This document shows, one piece after another, positions 17,397 to 27,263 of a stretch of 64,000 bases of DNA. Each line of letters opens with the position of its first letter. Within the stretch, counting starts at the first letter, position 1. The translations under genes and the position numbers were made by a program. Where the stretch lies: positions 186,001-250,000 of the forward strand of contig NZ_CAXMZT010000002.1 of assembly GCF_964199965.1 (NCBI RefSeq). Direction: 5' to 3'. Below the pieces are notes generated by a model, which was not told the origin of the DNA, did not search any database, and worked only from the letters and a program-made list of their open reading frames with translations. The stretch is from JAFIFT01 sp020051095. GTDB lineage: Bacteria > Pseudomonadota > Gammaproteobacteria > Legionellales > Legionellaceae.

Positions 17397-18329
17397 TTAA
17401 GTAGGCATGATAATCGGTGTAATTTGACTTTCAAATTGATAATTTGTCGTATAATGCTTTTGATAAAAACAAACAATCGGAACGGATTCTTCTCGATCGC
17501 CAATAACCAATGTTTCGAAAGGTCTATTCATAAATCGGGTAACCAAATTAAGCGTCCAATTAGTTCTAGGACTGGGTATTGTTAACTGCCATCGCTTTTC
17601 ATCGAGTGATTTGATGCGAAGAAATTGCGATACTTTTTCCCGCTCACCCACACTATTGCGCATGCCAACAATTGCCGCCTTCTTTGCTTTCGGCGAGTCG
17701 AGTTGAAGACTATATAAACCCGAACCATCTCGGCGATTACAGATTAAGGCAGTGAGTTTTTTGGGTGGTTTTTTATCTTCAATATAACGCAGCCATCCTC
17801 TGTTGGCTGAAACAAATAACTCTTGATTTCCGTTGAAAAAGAATAAGTGGCCGGTTAATTGATGAAATTGACTCATTTCGAAAGTTAACTCATCAGATAC
17901 TCGTTGGCGTTCACCCATATCACCATCAGCAGGACGAATATCTACTTTAAAATCAAACCCCTTGTCCTCTTTTGCTTTTAACCCAAAAACCCAATTTTTG
18001 GTAATAGGGTTATATCGAAAAAAAGATCGACCCACCTTCCATGAATTATGTTTTGGCCTATTCTTGGGCGCCTTATCATTCACTTTGTGATAGCTGATAA
18101 TCGGTTGCAATTGCTCAGACAAAACCACCACATCGACTTTTCTTTGATCATCATGCTGTTGATAGGCAAAATAATAATAATAAACGTTGCCATCTTCATC
18201 GTTAGCATTTCCAGTAAACGTCCATTGCTGCCAAGGGTTCATGGGATGCAAATGGTTATTATCAGCAAAAACCTGCGTTGCTGCTAGCAAAAGCCAAATT
18301 AGAAACAGATAATGTCGTTTCGCCATCAT
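17397..18329 (-). CDS. Exported protein of unknown function, downstream of lpxK
   Basis: 310 residues. The signal peptide is RHYLFLIWLLLAATQVFA before DNNHLHP. The rest is rich in aromatic residues and beta strands (VYYYYFAYQQ, FFRYNPITKNWVFGL), with no Cys pattern or catalytic motif that I recognise. An AttH/CrtC-like lipocalin fold is a weak possibility from the W-rich opening. Its start overlaps the lpxK stop by 4 nt, so it is the last gene of an msbA-lpxK operon. That suggests a periplasmic or envelope role, but this is context only. Confidence 0.7.
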   Translation of the reverse strand: MMAKRHYLFLIWLLLAATQVFADNNHLHPMNPWQQWTFTGNANDEDGNVYYYYFAYQQHDDQRKVDVVVLSEQLQPIISYHKVNDKAPKNRPKHNSWKVGRSFFRYNPITKNWVFGLKAKEDKGFDFKVDIRPADGDMGERQRVSDELTFEMSQFHQLTGHLFFFNGNQELFVSANRGWLRYIEDKKPPKKLTALICNRRDGSGLYSLQLDSPKAKKAAIVGMRNSVGEREKVSQFLRIKSLDEKRWQLTIPSPRTNWTLNLVTRFMNRPFETLVIGDREESVPIVCFYQKHYTTNYQFESQITPIIMPT

Positions 18330-19303
18330 AGGATACCCTTATCGTGCATGCACTGTGCTAATGACTGCCAAAAATTGCCAGAAAGTTGTGCCGTGACAAC
18401 CACAAAATAATCTTCCCCCGTTGCATAGGGATAACATTTCACAGCATCTTTTTCCGTCATCACTACCGGTTTGGCTAAACTCCGATAGAGTTGTTGATTG
18501 TATACTTGATGATCAGAAAATTGCGTCTCATGAATCATCAAGCCAAGCCCTCTTAGTTGTTGATAAAAGCGCTGTGGATTGCCAATTCCAGCCACAGCGG
18601 TGATAGGTTGAGGCAGCAATTGCCAACTATAAGGACGATGGGAAGGCAAATGATATAATCCCGTCATTTTTAAATGCATCGGATATGCACCAGGCCAATC
18701 GCCATTGTGACTGACTAATAAATGCGCCTTTTTTAGCCGATTAGGCGTATCACGTAGAGGCCCCGCTGGCAAACAAAATCCATTTCCTAGTCCCCTTTCA
18801 CCATCAATGACAATGATCTCGATGGCTCGATCCATCGATTGGTGCTGAAGGCCATCATCACTAATTATCACATCGCATTGGTATTTTTGATAACAATGCA
18901 TAACAGCAGCTGCTCGGTTCGGCGCAATCACAACCGGCGCCCCGGTTTTCTTAACTATCAGTAATGGCTCATCACCCACTTCCGAAGCAAGATCATTGCT
19001 TAATACATCTCTTGGATAAATTCGGCTTCTACTGCCATAACCTCGACTAACCACGCCCACGTTTAATCCTTGTTGCTGGCAAAATTGAACCATAGCAATC
19101 ACCAAGGGTGTTTTACCAACACCACCAACGCTAATATTGCCGACGACAATCACAGGGCAAGGCGTTGGTCGACGCAGAATATAACGTCCGAACGCTTGTT
19201 TACCAATATTGACGAGTTGATAAAGCCAGGTGAGGGGCAGTAACGCATAAGTTACTAACCGTTTAGGACCATACCAAAGCGTCATTAACCACTTTTCAAT
19301 CAT
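18326..19303 (-). CDS. lpxK: Tetraacyldisaccharide 4'-kinase
   Basis: Phosphorylates the 4' position of the lipid A disaccharide precursor to give lipid IVA at the inner membrane. A membrane-associated N-terminus (YALLPLTWLYQLV) precedes the P-loop VGGVGKTPLVIAM. Later come DVIISDDGLQHQSMDR, which holds the conserved acidic pair, and AVAGIGNPQRFYQQL. At 325 residues the length is normal. It overlaps msbA by 4 nt upstream and the hypothetical exported gene by 4 nt downstream. Confidence 0.95.
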   Translation of the reverse strand: MIEKWLMTLWYGPKRLVTYALLPLTWLYQLVNIGKQAFGRYILRRPTPCPVIVVGNISVGGVGKTPLVIAMVQFCQQQGLNVGVVSRGYGSRSRIYPRDVLSNDLASEVGDEPLLIVKKTGAPVVIAPNRAAAVMHCYQKYQCDVIISDDGLQHQSMDRAIEIIVIDGERGLGNGFCLPAGPLRDTPNRLKKAHLLVSHNGDWPGAYPMHLKMTGLYHLPSHRPYSWQLLPQPITAVAGIGNPQRFYQQLRGLGLMIHETQFSDHQVYNQQLYRSLAKPVVMTEKDAVKCYPYATGEDYFVVVTAQLSGNFWQSLAQCMHDKGIL

Positions 19304-21084
19304 GCTTTTTCTAGCTCATTACTCAACTCATTCACAGAGGTTGACAGTTTATCTTGGTTCAAAATCAATTTCTTATAATAGCCATTGAATTTAAGCAATT
19401 GCTCATGGGTGCCTTGTTCAACAATTTGGCCTTTGTGCATAACCACAATATTATCTGCCTGTTGTATCGTCGATAATCGATGTGCAATCACTATTGTAGT
19501 ACGATTTTGCATAATTTTCTCAAGCGCTTTTTGGATATATTTTTCTGATTCACTATCCAGTGCTGAGGTTGCTTCATCCAAAATCAAGATGGGTGAGTCC
19601 TTTAAGATTGCTCGGGCAATGGCTAACCGTTGTCGCTGACCACCGGATAATAATAACCCATTTTCACCCACTAGCGTATCATATCCATTTGGTAATTCAC
19701 TAATGAAATCATGGGCATAAGCCATCTTCGCAGCGGCAATGATTGCTGTACGACTCGCATCTGCATTTGCATATGCAATATTATTGGCTAACGTGTCATT
19801 AAACAAAGTCACATGTTGGCTTACTAAGGACAATTGTTGTCGTAGACTGCGTAACGATATGCGATTGATATCATGACCATCGATGCTAATTTTCCCCTCA
19901 GCAACCTGGTAGAATCGAGGGATTAAACTTGCCAGGGTTGTTTTACCGCTGCCTGAATGACCAACCAATGCGACTGTTTGCCCTGCTTTGATACTTAAAT
20001 TAATATCATTCAACACCCTTGGACCATTTCGATAAGCATATGAAACGTTTTCAAAGCAAATATCGCCCTTAATAGCATGGGGAAAATAATCGCCCGATTG
20101 ATTTTCAATGGGACTATCCAGCAATTCAAACACGGATTCAGCGCCTGCCAATCCACGTTGAATGACCGCACTAATCGAAGACAGCGTTTTTAAAGGTTTT
20201 ATCAATTGCAGCATCGCTGCAATAACCGCTAAAAACGATCCTGCTGTAATGGTTATCACCGTCGATAATTGTATGGAGGCAGTGACAATTAATGCTATGC
20301 CAATGGCAATGATGATTTGAACGCCAGACGTGTTGATTGCTTTGCTCATAGCAACCTTCATATCCTGAATACGTGAATGTTCATTGGCTTGGTTAAACTT
20401 GTTGATTTCATAATCTTCCCCACCAAACACACGCACAACTTGGTAGCCTTCGATCGCCTCACTGGCAATTTCCGTCACATGACCCATGGTTTTTTGCAAT
20501 CGGTGAGACACTCGGCGAATGCGTTTATTGGTGATATTGACAATGATGCCAACGAACGGGACCGTAATCACAAACATTAATGCCAATTGCCAACAGATGA
20601 TGAACATCACTGCAAACAAACCAATCACTAAGCAACCATTTTGGACTAAATCGGTTAAAGCATCGGCACTGACTTTTGCCACTTGTTCAACATCATAGAG
20701 AATTTTGGATAACAACTGTCCTGATGTGGATTGATCATAATAGTCTGCGGGCAATCGAACCACTTGGGTGAAAACATGGTGTCGCAACGCTTTCACAACC
20801 GAACGTGCCACCCACGTCATGCAATAGCCGCCCAAAGCACTTAAAATGCCTCGCGACGTAATTCCGATTAATACAATCCAGGGGATATAATGGACAAAGG
20901 TCATATCCACATCGATAAACCCCTTGTCCATAAAAGGTTTCATTAGGTAAGTGAACCCGGCATCAATGCCAGCGTAGGCGATATTAGCAAAAATACCTAG
21001 CACTAAAACAGGCCAGAATGGTTTTATAAATGTAAATAATCGGCGATAGAGATAGGTTGTATTCCGGTGTTCTCGTTTGGTCAT
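19300..21084 (-). CDS. msbA: Lipid A export ATP-binding/permease protein MsbA
   Basis: A half-transporter of 594 residues that flips lipid A-core across the inner membrane as a homodimer. The N-terminal membrane domain (about 20-310) has six predicted helices. The nucleotide-binding domain shows Walker A GHSGSGKTTLASL, signature LLSGGQRQRLAIARA, Walker B ILILDEATSALDSESE and the H-loop in TIVIAHRLSTIQ. The msbA-lpxK order is the standard gammaproteobacterial arrangement and supports the assignment over other MsbA-like exporters. Confidence 0.93.
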   Translation of the reverse strand: MTKREHRNTTYLYRRLFTFIKPFWPVLVLGIFANIAYAGIDAGFTYLMKPFMDKGFIDVDMTFVHYIPWIVLIGITSRGILSALGGYCMTWVARSVVKALRHHVFTQVVRLPADYYDQSTSGQLLSKILYDVEQVAKVSADALTDLVQNGCLVIGLFAVMFIICWQLALMFVITVPFVGIIVNITNKRIRRVSHRLQKTMGHVTEIASEAIEGYQVVRVFGGEDYEINKFNQANEHSRIQDMKVAMSKAINTSGVQIIIAIGIALIVTASIQLSTVITITAGSFLAVIAAMLQLIKPLKTLSSISAVIQRGLAGAESVFELLDSPIENQSGDYFPHAIKGDICFENVSYAYRNGPRVLNDINLSIKAGQTVALVGHSGSGKTTLASLIPRFYQVAEGKISIDGHDINRISLRSLRQQLSLVSQHVTLFNDTLANNIAYANADASRTAIIAAAKMAYAHDFISELPNGYDTLVGENGLLLSGGQRQRLAIARAILKDSPILILDEATSALDSESEKYIQKALEKIMQNRTTIVIAHRLSTIQQADNIVVMHKGQIVEQGTHEQLLKFNGYYKKLILNQDKLSTSVNELSNELEKA

Positions 21085-21179
21085 AACTGAGGTAGGTATT
21101 TGAATTAGCGAGTATTGTAGCGCTTCTTACCCATGAAGGGAAATTTTTTTCCAGGCAACGACCGTTTATACCTAAGCCC

Positions 21180-22178
21180 TTACTTTAACCCGTTTACAAG
21201 GGTCTTGATTAGACCAGGACCTTGATAGATTAATCCCGTATAGACTTGCAGTAAATTAGCGCCTGCCGCAAGCCGTTCATTGGCAATATCAACACTATCA
21301 ATGCCGCCAACGCTAATTAAGCATTTTTGCGGACCAAGAGCCTTTCGCAAAACACTCAGGCAATGCTGGGATTTTTGCGCAAGAGGACGACCACTCAGCC
21401 CCCCTTGCATTGAAGAATTCAGCAGCGACTCCACCGATTGATGATCGGCTGTCGTATTGGTTGCTATCATGCCATCCATTTCAAAATCACACACCCATTT
21501 TGCCATCTGTTGCAATGATTCATCCGCCTCATCCGGGGATATTTTAATCAAAATAGGTATTCGCTTTTGTTGGCTTTCTGTCAAGGATTCGCGAAGATTT
21601 TGCAATTCTTTTAACAAATCTGGGAAAAAATCAGGACCTTGTAATTTGCGTAAATCAGGGGTATTTGGCGATGAGATATTGATAGTAATATAATCGGCAT
21701 AAGGATAAACCTTGGTCATGGCGATTTTATAATCGTCACTTGCATTTTCGATAGGCGTCGCCTTATTTTTACCGATGTTAATACCTAAGACACCATCATA
21801 TTGAGTTTGCTTAAGGCGTTTAATGAGTGCATCAACGCCTTCGTTATTAAATCCCATCCGGTTAATCAACGCGTTTGCTTTGGGGAGGCGAAACAAACGG
21901 GGTTTGTCGTTGCCAGGCTGGGATAGTGGTGTTACTGTCCCGATTTCGATAAATGCTGGATGCAATTTCGCCAACCCTTTTAAGTGCTGGCCATCTTTGT
22001 CTAGCCCAGCCGCAATCCCCACTGGGTGTCTGAAATTAAGCCCCATGACTTGAACAGGTTTGTCTGCAACATTAGGAAATAGCCATCCCGGTAAGTGATC
22101 CAGTTGATTTAACGTCCAATTATGAGCTGTCTCTGCTTCTAGCTGGAACAATACCGGGCGAATCAATTTATATAGCAT
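21180..22178 (-). CDS. pyrD: Dihydroorotate dehydrogenase (quinone), class 2
   Basis: Membrane-associated flavoenzyme of pyrimidine synthesis. An N-terminal amphipathic helix (MLYKLIRPVLFQLEAETAH) is typical of class 2 enzymes, which use quinone. Other motifs are GLAAGLDKDG-like VGIAAGLDKDGQ, GNDKPRLFRLPKANALINRMGFNN, INISSPNTPDLR with the catalytic Ser region, and LISVGGIDS. At 332 residues the length is right. Its start overlaps the stop of the upstream methyltransferase gene by one base (TAATG). Confidence 0.95.
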   Translation of the reverse strand: MLYKLIRPVLFQLEAETAHNWTLNQLDHLPGWLFPNVADKPVQVMGLNFRHPVGIAAGLDKDGQHLKGLAKLHPAFIEIGTVTPLSQPGNDKPRLFRLPKANALINRMGFNNEGVDALIKRLKQTQYDGVLGINIGKNKATPIENASDDYKIAMTKVYPYADYITINISSPNTPDLRKLQGPDFFPDLLKELQNLRESLTESQQKRIPILIKISPDEADESLQQMAKWVCDFEMDGMIATNTTADHQSVESLLNSSMQGGLSGRPLAQKSQHCLSVLRKALGPQKCLISVGGIDSVDIANERLAAGANLLQVYTGLIYQGPGLIKTLVNGLK

Positions 22179-22849
22179 TATTCAACCGAGCACTGATGAG
22201 CCCAAACTCTCAGCATGGCATTCCCATCCTTTTGGTAGGGGTAGGCCACGTCACGAACCTCTGTTCCGTAATTTTCTTGCTGGAGGTGTAATAATACAGG
22301 CCCCAACATGTCAGACGCTTTGCCATACCGATCGATCAAGGGAAAAACTCTGACATCTTTAGCAACGCGTGCTAATTCCTTTAGCAATTCGACATGGAAG
22401 TCAATATCTTGATCTTCTAAGCCAAATAAATAATGGGACACCAAAGCAAATTCAAATTGAAAATGATCGAATGGTAACTGAAGTTCTGTGGCCGGCACGT
22501 ACCGATTTTCTTCAAGACCAAGCTCATAATCAGCCAAAAACTGATTCATCCCCTGCTTTCTCTGCCACACCAATCTTTCCAACCCCCCACAAGAATGAAA
22601 ATCAAAGCGATTCTTTTCCTTTTCGATCTCACTTAGCATGTCAGCAAAGATAAGGCTAGATTTAGCAGTCAGCGTATCCTTATCAAGGACAAACAGTGGA
22701 TCGCAACTGGTTACATTCGGCAAGGAGGTATTGACAGCGCTCGGACCGCAACCAAATTCTAGGATAGGTTTTTTCAGATCATCTTCTTTTAAATCGAACA
22801 TAAGCTGATAATCTACTGGACGATGGCCCCATAAAACCAATTTTCGCAT
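22178..22849 (-). CDS. SAM-dependent methyltransferase-like protein
   Basis: About 223 residues from the ATG at 22849. This start is preceded by AGGGGA at a good distance, whereas the longer frame to 22885 has no such site. A motif-I-like GxGxG variant is visible (ILEFGCGPSAVNTSLP), with a following acidic residue (SCDPLFVLD), plus FEFALVSHYLFGL and VRVFPLIDRYG. It is therefore a probable class I methyltransferase of unknown substrate. It is translationally coupled to pyrD, although no functional link is known. Confidence 0.75.
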   Translation of the reverse strand: MRKLVLWGHRPVDYQLMFDLKEDDLKKPILEFGCGPSAVNTSLPNVTSCDPLFVLDKDTLTAKSSLIFADMLSEIEKEKNRFDFHSCGGLERLVWQRKQGMNQFLADYELGLEENRYVPATELQLPFDHFQFEFALVSHYLFGLEDQDIDFHVELLKELARVAKDVRVFPLIDRYGKASDMLGPVLLHLQQENYGTEVRDVAYPYQKDGNAMLRVWAHQCSVE

Positions 22850-23184
22850 AAAAGTCCCCTTTACACTGTCTACAACAAGGTTCAAGATTCGCTTATACTT
22901 ATATTATAAATAAACAGTAAAGCAAATAAGAAAACAATATAAATAATAATAAAACATTAATGCTACTGTTTAAAAATAAAATACCATGGTTCGGTAACGT
23001 TTTAAAATATTTTGCATAATAAAATTTAATCGTTGGGTGCTTACTGGATCGATTAATGGAATAAACATCGCCTGATCCTTGAAGTTTCCAATGCAAAAAA
23101 TTCAATACCATCCATGATTTGTCTTTTGACTTAAGATAGAAAAAGAAATACCTTAATAGGCAACGAAACTGTGAGGAAAAAAAC
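22850..23184. other. A+T-rich divergent promoter region
   Basis: The gap separates the methyltransferase/pyrD unit (leftward) from ivd (rightward). It is very A+T-rich near 22900-22960, with TATAAT-like boxes. A weak ivd promoter may be TTGACT (23126-23131) with TACCTT 17 bp later. A 95-residue minus-strand frame here is low-complexity and rejected. Confidence 0.4.
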
Positions 23185-24345
23185 ATGTATCATGGACTCA
23201 ATCTAATCAACGATGAATCCTTGTCATTACTGCGTGAAACGGTTTATCAATTTGCAAAAAATGAGATAGCCCCCAGAGCAGCCGATATTGATCGAGACAA
23301 TCAATTCCCCAACGAGTTATGGCCAAAATTGGGTGAACTTGGCCTGCTCGGCATTACCGTCAGTGAATCATATGGCGGTGCAGGCATGGGGTATCTTGCG
23401 CATTGCATTGTCATGGAAGAGATTTCCAGAGCCTCAGCATCTGTTGGATTAAGCTACGGTGCCCACTCCAATTTATGTGTTAATCAAATCTTTCTGAATG
23501 GTAATGATGGCCAAAAAGATAAATATTTGCCTAAATTAATCAGTGGTGAACATATTGGTGCGCTGGCAATGAGTGAATCGAATTCCGGTTCAGATGTGGT
23601 CAGTATGCAATTATCGGCGGAAGATAGAGGCGATCATTTTTGTTTAAATGGCACCAAAATGTGGATTACCAATGGTCCCGATGCCAATGTGTTGGTCGTA
23701 TACGCTAAGACGGATAAATCCGCTGGAAGCCGCGGCATAACTGCCTTTATCATTGAAAAAGGATTTGCTGGCTTTAAAACAGCTCAAAAGTTGGATAAGC
23801 TTGGCATGCGTGGCTCAAATACGTGTGAACTCGTATTTGAAGATTGTCTTGTCCCTAAAGAAAATATCTTAGGCAAATTAAACGGTGGCGTCGCGGTGTT
23901 AATGTCTGGGCTAGACTATGAACGGACTGTTTTAGCAGCGGGCCCTGTTGGTATTATGCATGCCTGTTTGGATGTCGTTATTCCTTATGTGCACGAAAGA
24001 AAGCAATTCGGCCAAGCCATTGGGGAGTTTCAATTTATCCAAGGAAAAATTGCTGATATGTATACCGAGCTAAATGCCTCCCGTGCCTATTTACATGCTG
24101 TGGCCAGCGCCTGTGACCGCGGCCATGTGAATCGCAAAGATGCTGCCAGTGTCATTTTGTATACGGCAGAAAAAGCAACGCAAATGGCCTTGCAAGCCAT
24201 TCAAATTCTAGGCGGGAATGGTTATATTAACGAATACCCAACGGGTCGGCTATTACGTGATGCAAAACTCTATGAAATTGGTGCTGGTACATCGGAAATA
24301 CGACGAATGCTAATTGGCAGAGAAATTTTTCAACAAACTAAGTAA
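23185..24345 (+). CDS. ivd: Isovaleryl-CoA dehydrogenase
   Basis: FAD enzyme of leucine catabolism that oxidises isovaleryl-CoA to 3-methylcrotonyl-CoA. At 386 residues it has the full acyl-CoA dehydrogenase fold: LGLLGITVSESYGGAGMGYL, AMSESNSGSDVVSM and LNGTKMWITNGP, then ERKQFGQAIGEFQFIQ. The catalytic Glu is placed as in IVDs, in SGLDYER (Glu246), rather than at the C-terminal position used by short- and medium-chain enzymes. That position is the main reason for the specific call. The ATG follows GTGAGGAAAAAAAC. The thiolase gene starts 17 nt downstream. Confidence 0.88.
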   Translation: MYHGLNLINDESLSLLRETVYQFAKNEIAPRAADIDRDNQFPNELWPKLGELGLLGITVSESYGGAGMGYLAHCIVMEEISRASASVGLSYGAHSNLCVNQIFLNGNDGQKDKYLPKLISGEHIGALAMSESNSGSDVVSMQLSAEDRGDHFCLNGTKMWITNGPDANVLVVYAKTDKSAGSRGITAFIIEKGFAGFKTAQKLDKLGMRGSNTCELVFEDCLVPKENILGKLNGGVAVLMSGLDYERTVLAAGPVGIMHACLDVVIPYVHERKQFGQAIGEFQFIQGKIADMYTELNASRAYLHAVASACDRGHVNRKDAASVILYTAEKATQMALQAIQILGGNGYINEYPTGRLLRDAKLYEIGAGTSEIRRMLIGREIFQQTK

Positions 24346-24361
24346 CGACAGGATAAATATT

Positions 24362-25546
24362 ATGGACAAAAATGATATTGTAATTGTTGCAGCTAAAAGA
24401 ACCCCCATGGGGGGGATGCTTGGCACATTATCTCAACTGAGTGCACCCGATTTAGGCGCGATTGCCCATCAAGCAGCCATGGAAGAAATTAATATTTCCA
24501 TTTCGGATATACAAGAAGTTATCTCAGGATGCGTATTACAAGCAGGAATTGGTCAAGCACCTGCGCGCCAAGCGGCATTGAAAGCGGGAATTCCAACAAC
24601 AGTCGGCGCAACAACTATCAATAAAATGTGTGGCTCTGGCTTGAAGGCCGTCATGTTAGCCCATGATATGATCAAAGCCGGCTCAGCAAACATTGTTCTG
24701 GCTTCAGGCATGGAAAGCATGAGTAATGCTCCCTACCTACTCAAAAAAGGTCGAGCAGGCTATCGCCTTGGCCATGACAAAGTCTACGACCATATGTTTC
24801 TGGATGGCCTAGAAGATGCCTACAATCCAGGCCAATTGATGGGTGTTTTCGCTGAACAAACCGCCGAAAAATTTAATTTCACGCGGGAGATGCAAGATGA
24901 GTTTGCAAGTCGTTCGATGAAGCGCGCATTAGAAGCAACTGAAAAAGGGAAATTCAATGCCGAAATGACCCACGTCACTATCAAATCAAGCAAAGGGGAA
25001 ACAAAGGTTGATAAGGATGAGGGGCCCGATGCGGCTAAATTAGAAAAAATAGGTCGATTAAAGCCCGCTTTTAAAGAAAATGGTACGGTAACAGCTGCAA
25101 ACAGTAGCTCGATTTCTGATGGTGCTGCAAGCCTTATACTCATGCGCGCTATTGATGCAGAGAAACATGGCATTCAACCATTAGCGAGGATTGTGGCCCA
25201 TAGCTCTCACGCCCAAGCCCCCGAATGGTTTACTACCGCCCCGATTGATGCAATTAACAAAGTTTTAAACCGCGCTGGCTGGCGTGCTAACGATGTTGAT
25301 TTATATGAAATCAATGAAGCATTTGCCGTTGTAACTATGGCAGCAATGATGCAATTAGATTTATCAGCAGACTGCGTGAACATCCATGGCGGCGCATGCG
25401 CATTAGGTCATCCAATCGGGGCATCAGGTGCTCGAATTTTAGTGACTTTGTTACACGCTTTAAAACAAAACCAACTCAAAAAAGGAATCGCCTCGTTATG
25501 TATCGGCGGTGGCGAAGCGGTTGCCGTGGCCGTAGAGATGGTTTAA
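24362..25546 (+). CDS. Acetyl-CoA C-acetyltransferase (thiolase)
   Basis: 394 residues from the ATG at 24362, preceded by AGGATA. An earlier in-frame start would overlap ivd. The nucleophile Cys90 lies in NKMCGSGLKAVM. The other catalytic residues are the His in GGACALGHPIGASGARI and the C-terminal Cys in SLCIGGGEAVAV. IPTTVGATTINK and NEAFAVV are also typical. Degradative and biosynthetic thiolases are hard to tell apart, so AtoB/PhaA-type acetoacetyl-CoA cleavage is inferred. It fits with ivd and with the tyrosine pathway at 36-39 kb, which yields acetoacetate. Confidence 0.9.
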   Translation: MDKNDIVIVAAKRTPMGGMLGTLSQLSAPDLGAIAHQAAMEEINISISDIQEVISGCVLQAGIGQAPARQAALKAGIPTTVGATTINKMCGSGLKAVMLAHDMIKAGSANIVLASGMESMSNAPYLLKKGRAGYRLGHDKVYDHMFLDGLEDAYNPGQLMGVFAEQTAEKFNFTREMQDEFASRSMKRALEATEKGKFNAEMTHVTIKSSKGETKVDKDEGPDAAKLEKIGRLKPAFKENGTVTAANSSSISDGAASLILMRAIDAEKHGIQPLARIVAHSSHAQAPEWFTTAPIDAINKVLNRAGWRANDVDLYEINEAFAVVTMAAMMQLDLSADCVNIHGGACALGHPIGASGARILVTLLHALKQNQLKKGIASLCIGGGEAVAVAVEMV

Positions 25547-25587
25547 CCAATCAAGTATTTGGCAGGCATGAAGTGATCGTAGTGATC

Positions 25588-25669
25588 GTAGCCGGGATGA
25601 AGTGAAACGAAATCCGGGATGTTCGAAGTCCAAAATCCCGGATTACGGCTGCGCCTGCATCCGGGCTAC
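25588..25669. repeat. 82-bp dispersed palindrome
   Basis: GTAGCCGGGAT at the left pairs with ATCCGGGCTAC at the right, around an inner pair AATCCGGGAT/AATCCCGGATT. The phrase beginning GTAGCCGGGATGAAGTG is typical of REP-like palindromes in Legionella and other gammaproteobacteria. A tandem GTGATCGTA sits just to the left (25573-25590). It separates convergent genes and may act as a bidirectional terminator. Confidence 0.6.
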
Positions 25670-25698
25670 ATGGACTAGAAAACTTCCAAAATACCTAG

Positions 25699-27084
25699 TT
25701 ATCCTCGATGTTGCCAAGAAAGAGGTATCAATATAAAGCCACTTAAACCAACAATTAAGAATGCCTCATAAAACCAGATAGCTTGACTTGATAAATTTTT
25801 GGGTGGAATGAATCCTGTGCTGATGACAAGCAAGCAAATGATTAATCCGCATAGGGCGATGAATTTTGCAAAAAGATTGCCGGGTATGGTAAAACGGCCC
25901 GGCTGACATAAATGTTTTTGCCGGAGTTCAATGAAAGCAAAAAACATCATGACATACACCAGCAATGCCATCTGTGCGGTTAAATCGGATAACAGCCAAT
26001 AGGAAACATTAATATCATCAAATAAGACATACACCGAACTTAATAGCGTTAATAACCCCGCTTGAACCATTAATAGATTAACCGGAGCACCAAAGCGATT
26101 CGTCTTAGCTAACAAATGAGGTAAACAACCATCCTCAGCAGCAACCATCAGCCCTCGAGTTGGTCCAATAATCCAAGCACTCACACTACTCAATGCCCCG
26201 ATAATAATAAAACAAGCAACCACTTGCGTCATCCAGGGCAGATGGTAGCTATTAAAAAAGATAGCAAATGCCTCCATTAATCCCGATACCAAGCTTAGTT
26301 TGGCATTTGGCACAACCATTGCGATAGCAAGCGAACCCATCACTAGGGTCAAGATGATAATTATCGTCGACCACAATAACGCTTTGGGATAATCTTTTTG
26401 AGGGTTTTCGACATCGCCAGCATGAACCGCCGACATTTCCATGCCAACTAGACCAAATAAAATTCCCCCTAATAGGATTAGTTCATTGTTATCATTATCC
26501 ATCAGATGGGGAAAAAAGTGCTGCCAATCCATTTGGATACTAACTGGATGCCCCTGTAATAACCAAATAATACCAAGACTGATAATTATCACCATCGGTA
26601 ACAGCGTGCCTACAATGGCACCCAAGATACTCACAAACCCGGATATGCGCATGCCAAAGCAATTGAGTAGAGTAAATAGCCAAAATAATAGGTTCACCGT
26701 TAACAACATCCAACCTTTATTACTAACCAGCATTGGTGAGGTTAATGTGGCAAGGGTAACCACAACAAAAACCATGATGGTGGGGTACCAGACAACATTA
26801 TAGATCCACTGCAACCATATGGTAATAAAGGCGGCACGCTGGCCAAATGCCTGCTTTACCCAAATATAAATGCCGCCTGTTTTCGGCATGGCCGTGGCTA
26901 ATTCTGCTGAAACAAGGGCAACAGGGATAAAAAACAAGAAAGCCGCAATGAGATAATAGAAAACTAGAGAAAAACCGTAAGCAGCACTGATAGGTAACGT
27001 TCTTAGGCTATCGACGGCAATGATGTTTATCATTACCAAGGTAAAGACACTCAAAGGTTTATCACTTGAGCGAGTAATTTTCAT
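25699..27084 (-). CDS. APC-superfamily amino acid permease (GadC-like antiporter)
   Basis: 461 residues with about twelve hydrophobic segments. The opening VFTLVMINIIAVDSLRTLP, then SAELATAMPKTGGIYIWVKQAFG, matches the glutamate:GABA antiporter branch of the APC superfamily. The GGIYxWV motif in helix 2 is the best signature. The substrate is unknown. Members in Legionella are numerous and serve amino acid uptake. A second member starts at the right edge of the window (63838). It is monocistronic, with the 82-bp palindrome after its stop. Confidence 0.85.
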   Translation of the reverse strand: MKITRSSDKPLSVFTLVMINIIAVDSLRTLPISAAYGFSLVFYYLIAAFLFFIPVALVSAELATAMPKTGGIYIWVKQAFGQRAAFITIWLQWIYNVVWYPTIMVFVVVTLATLTSPMLVSNKGWMLLTVNLLFWLFTLLNCFGMRISGFVSILGAIVGTLLPMVIIISLGIIWLLQGHPVSIQMDWQHFFPHLMDNDNNELILLGGILFGLVGMEMSAVHAGDVENPQKDYPKALLWSTIIIILTLVMGSLAIAMVVPNAKLSLVSGLMEAFAIFFNSYHLPWMTQVVACFIIIGALSSVSAWIIGPTRGLMVAAEDGCLPHLLAKTNRFGAPVNLLMVQAGLLTLLSSVYVLFDDINVSYWLLSDLTAQMALLVYVMMFFAFIELRQKHLCQPGRFTIPGNLFAKFIALCGLIICLLVISTGFIPPKNLSSQAIWFYEAFLIVGLSGFILIPLSWQHRG

Positions 27085-27263
27085 CGATGATTTATCTCAT
27101 TATGTTGAGGCAACGTGAATCAATTTAAGAGATGCAAGGTTAATTATGCTTATTAAATTAACACCTTAGGCTATAAAAGGCAAGGTAAATTTATTTTAAG
27201 CAAGGAACCTAATGGCAAGCTGATGATTCACTTATTCCCATGGCTGCTTGATAATCAGGGCGC

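Noticed and set aside
17870..17900. Minus-strand CTGATGAG with CGAAAT nearby
   Set aside because: Stem II cannot form and the sequence is coding for the exported protein after lpxK.
22193..22213. CTGATGAG followed by CCCAAACTC, a partial hammerhead core on the plus strand
   Set aside because: No GAAA after a closing stem II and no stem III/GUC; it lies in the 3' end of a gene on the other strand.
22899..23186. 95-residue minus-strand frame rich in Phe, Leu and Ser
   Set aside because: A+T-rich promoter DNA; no ribosome-binding site; composition unlike neighbours.
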